A stretch of DNA of 6,415 bases, taken from Gammaproteobacteria bacterium (GTDB taxonomy: Bacteria; Pseudomonadota; Gammaproteobacteria; JABABF01). Shown here in pieces: positions 6,069-6,415 of the stretch. Made by a program: the position numbers and the translations under genes. Below the pieces are notes generated by a model. That model saw nothing but the letters and a program-made list of their open reading frames with translations, was not told the DNA's origin and did no database searches. Location of the stretch: the NCBI GenBank assembly GCA_014238345.1, contig JABABF010000163.1, positions 1 through 6,415 of the forward strand, read 5' to 3'. Position 1 is the first letter of the stretch. Each line of letters opens with the position of its first letter.

Positions 6069-6415
6069 GCAAGGACAGCAAACATAGCGGCCCACCGCGA
6101 GGCGGATCGCGGGGCCAGGAGCCGAGCCAAGGGAGATCGCGCAGTGGGGGCGATCAGCGTGGTAACTTTGGCGGCGGAGGCGAGCGACGCGGCGGATTTG
6201 GCGGTGACCGCGAACGGCGCGGCGGATACAGCAGCGGCGGTGAACGACGCGGTAACTTTGGCGGCGGAGGCGAGCGACGCGGCGGATACGGCGGTGATCG
6301 CGAACGGCGCGGCGGATACAGCAGCGGCGGAGAACGGCGCGGTAACTTTGGCGGCGGAGGCGAGCGACGCGGCGGATTTGGCGGTGACCGCGAACGGCGC
6401 GGCGGATACAACAGC
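6065..6415 (+). CDS. Gly/Arg-rich low-complexity protein, N-terminal part (possible RlmB extension)
   Basis: This frame begins with ATG at 6065-6067, overlapping the rnr stop (ATGA), and stays open for 117 codons to the window edge. Residues 1-32 are polar and basic (MSKDSKHSGPPRGG...). From residue 33 the protein is a tandem array of ten-residue units with the pattern G-[GN]-[FY]-x4-E-R-R, for example GNFGGGGERR, GGFGGDRERR and GGYSSGGERR. Gly, Arg, Glu and one aromatic per unit resemble RGG-type disordered RNA-binding regions; no signal peptide or membrane segment is visible. The coding strand keeps the codon pattern with only synonymous or F/Y changes between copies, supporting real translation. 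In many gammaproteobacteria the gene after rnr is rlmB (23S rRNA G2251 2'-O-methyltransferase), so this may be an extended RlmB. The catalytic domain is outside the window, so a separate glycine-rich RNA-binding protein is equally possible. No strong ribosome site is visible; translation probably depends on coupling to rnr. Confidence 0.8.
   Translation, partial: MSKDSKHSGPPRGGSRGQEPSQGRSRSGGDQRGNFGGGGERRGGFGGDRERRGGYSSGGERRGNFGGGGERRGGYGGDRERRGGYSSGGERRGNFGGGGERRGGFGGDRERRGGYNS
6161..6415 (+). repeat. Nested 30-bp / 90-bp in-frame tandem repeat
   Basis: Full 90-bp units run at 6161-6250 and 6251-6340, and a third runs at least 75 bp to the window edge. Each unit contains three related 30-bp subunits, so about 8.5 subunits are visible. 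Units one and two differ at about five positions and units one and three at one. One change swaps Phe for Tyr, another Ser for Asn, and the rest are silent. Because the period is a multiple of three, gain or loss of copies keeps the reading frame. Confidence 0.95.

Noticed and set aside
6154..6411. Open minus-strand frame rich in Pro, Arg and Ser
   Set aside because: It is the reverse complement of the Gly/Arg repeat array. The plus-strand frame is coupled to rnr and shows synonymous changes between repeat copies, so the minus frame is a shadow.
6161..6415. Regular repeats considered as a CRISPR array
   Set aside because: The units are directly adjacent with no unique spacers, are in frame with an overlapping coding start, and encode a regular peptide repeat.

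Overview
This window looks like a chromosomal housekeeping region of a GC-rich gammaproteobacterium. The strongest evidence is the minus-strand block zapA – 6S RNA (ssrS) – fau, a typical gammaproteobacterial arrangement, and an rnr gene followed directly by another RNA-related frame (in Escherichia coli rnr is followed by rlmB). I cannot name a genus. I see no phage, insertion sequence, CRISPR array or tRNA.

Layout. Bases 1-615 (minus) hold most of rpiA, cut at its C-terminus by the window edge. A short divergent intergenic region (616-712) separates it from ilvA (713-2242, plus), a full-length threonine deaminase with its C-terminal regulatory part. ilvA converges with fau (2246-2854, minus; 5-formyltetrahydrofolate cyclo-ligase), with three bases between the stop codons. 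Upstream of fau on the same strand are the 6S RNA gene (about 2915-3104), zapA (3142-3459) and a small coiled-coil gene (3456-3686) whose stop overlaps the zapA start. A second divergent intergenic region (3687-3827) contains oppositely directed promoter-like elements and a short dyad. It leads into rnr (3828-6068, plus; RNase R). The rnr stop overlaps the start (ATGA) of a frame that stays open to the window edge (6065-6415). That frame encodes a Gly/Arg-rich, low-complexity N-terminus built from nested 30-bp/90-bp tandem repeats.

Functional themes. rpiA, ilvA and fau belong to central, branched-chain amino-acid and one-carbon metabolism. zapA and the coiled-coil gene relate to Z-ring assembly. 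6S RNA is a growth-phase regulator of RNA polymerase. rnr and the overlapping repeat-rich gene form an RNA-metabolism operon. In E. coli the comparable block runs ygfB-zapA-ssrS-fau-serA-rpiA, so ilvA here sits where serA would be, and rnr sits on the far side of zapA.

The most unusual item is the repeat-rich start of the gene translationally coupled to rnr. It resembles an RGG/aromatic RNA-binding or condensate-forming region and could be an N-terminal extension of RlmB, but the folded part lies outside the window. Secondary oddities are an extremely arginine-rich Fau protein, an RNase R with atypical cold-shock domains and a short tail, and an rnr leader without a visible Shine-Dalgarno sequence.
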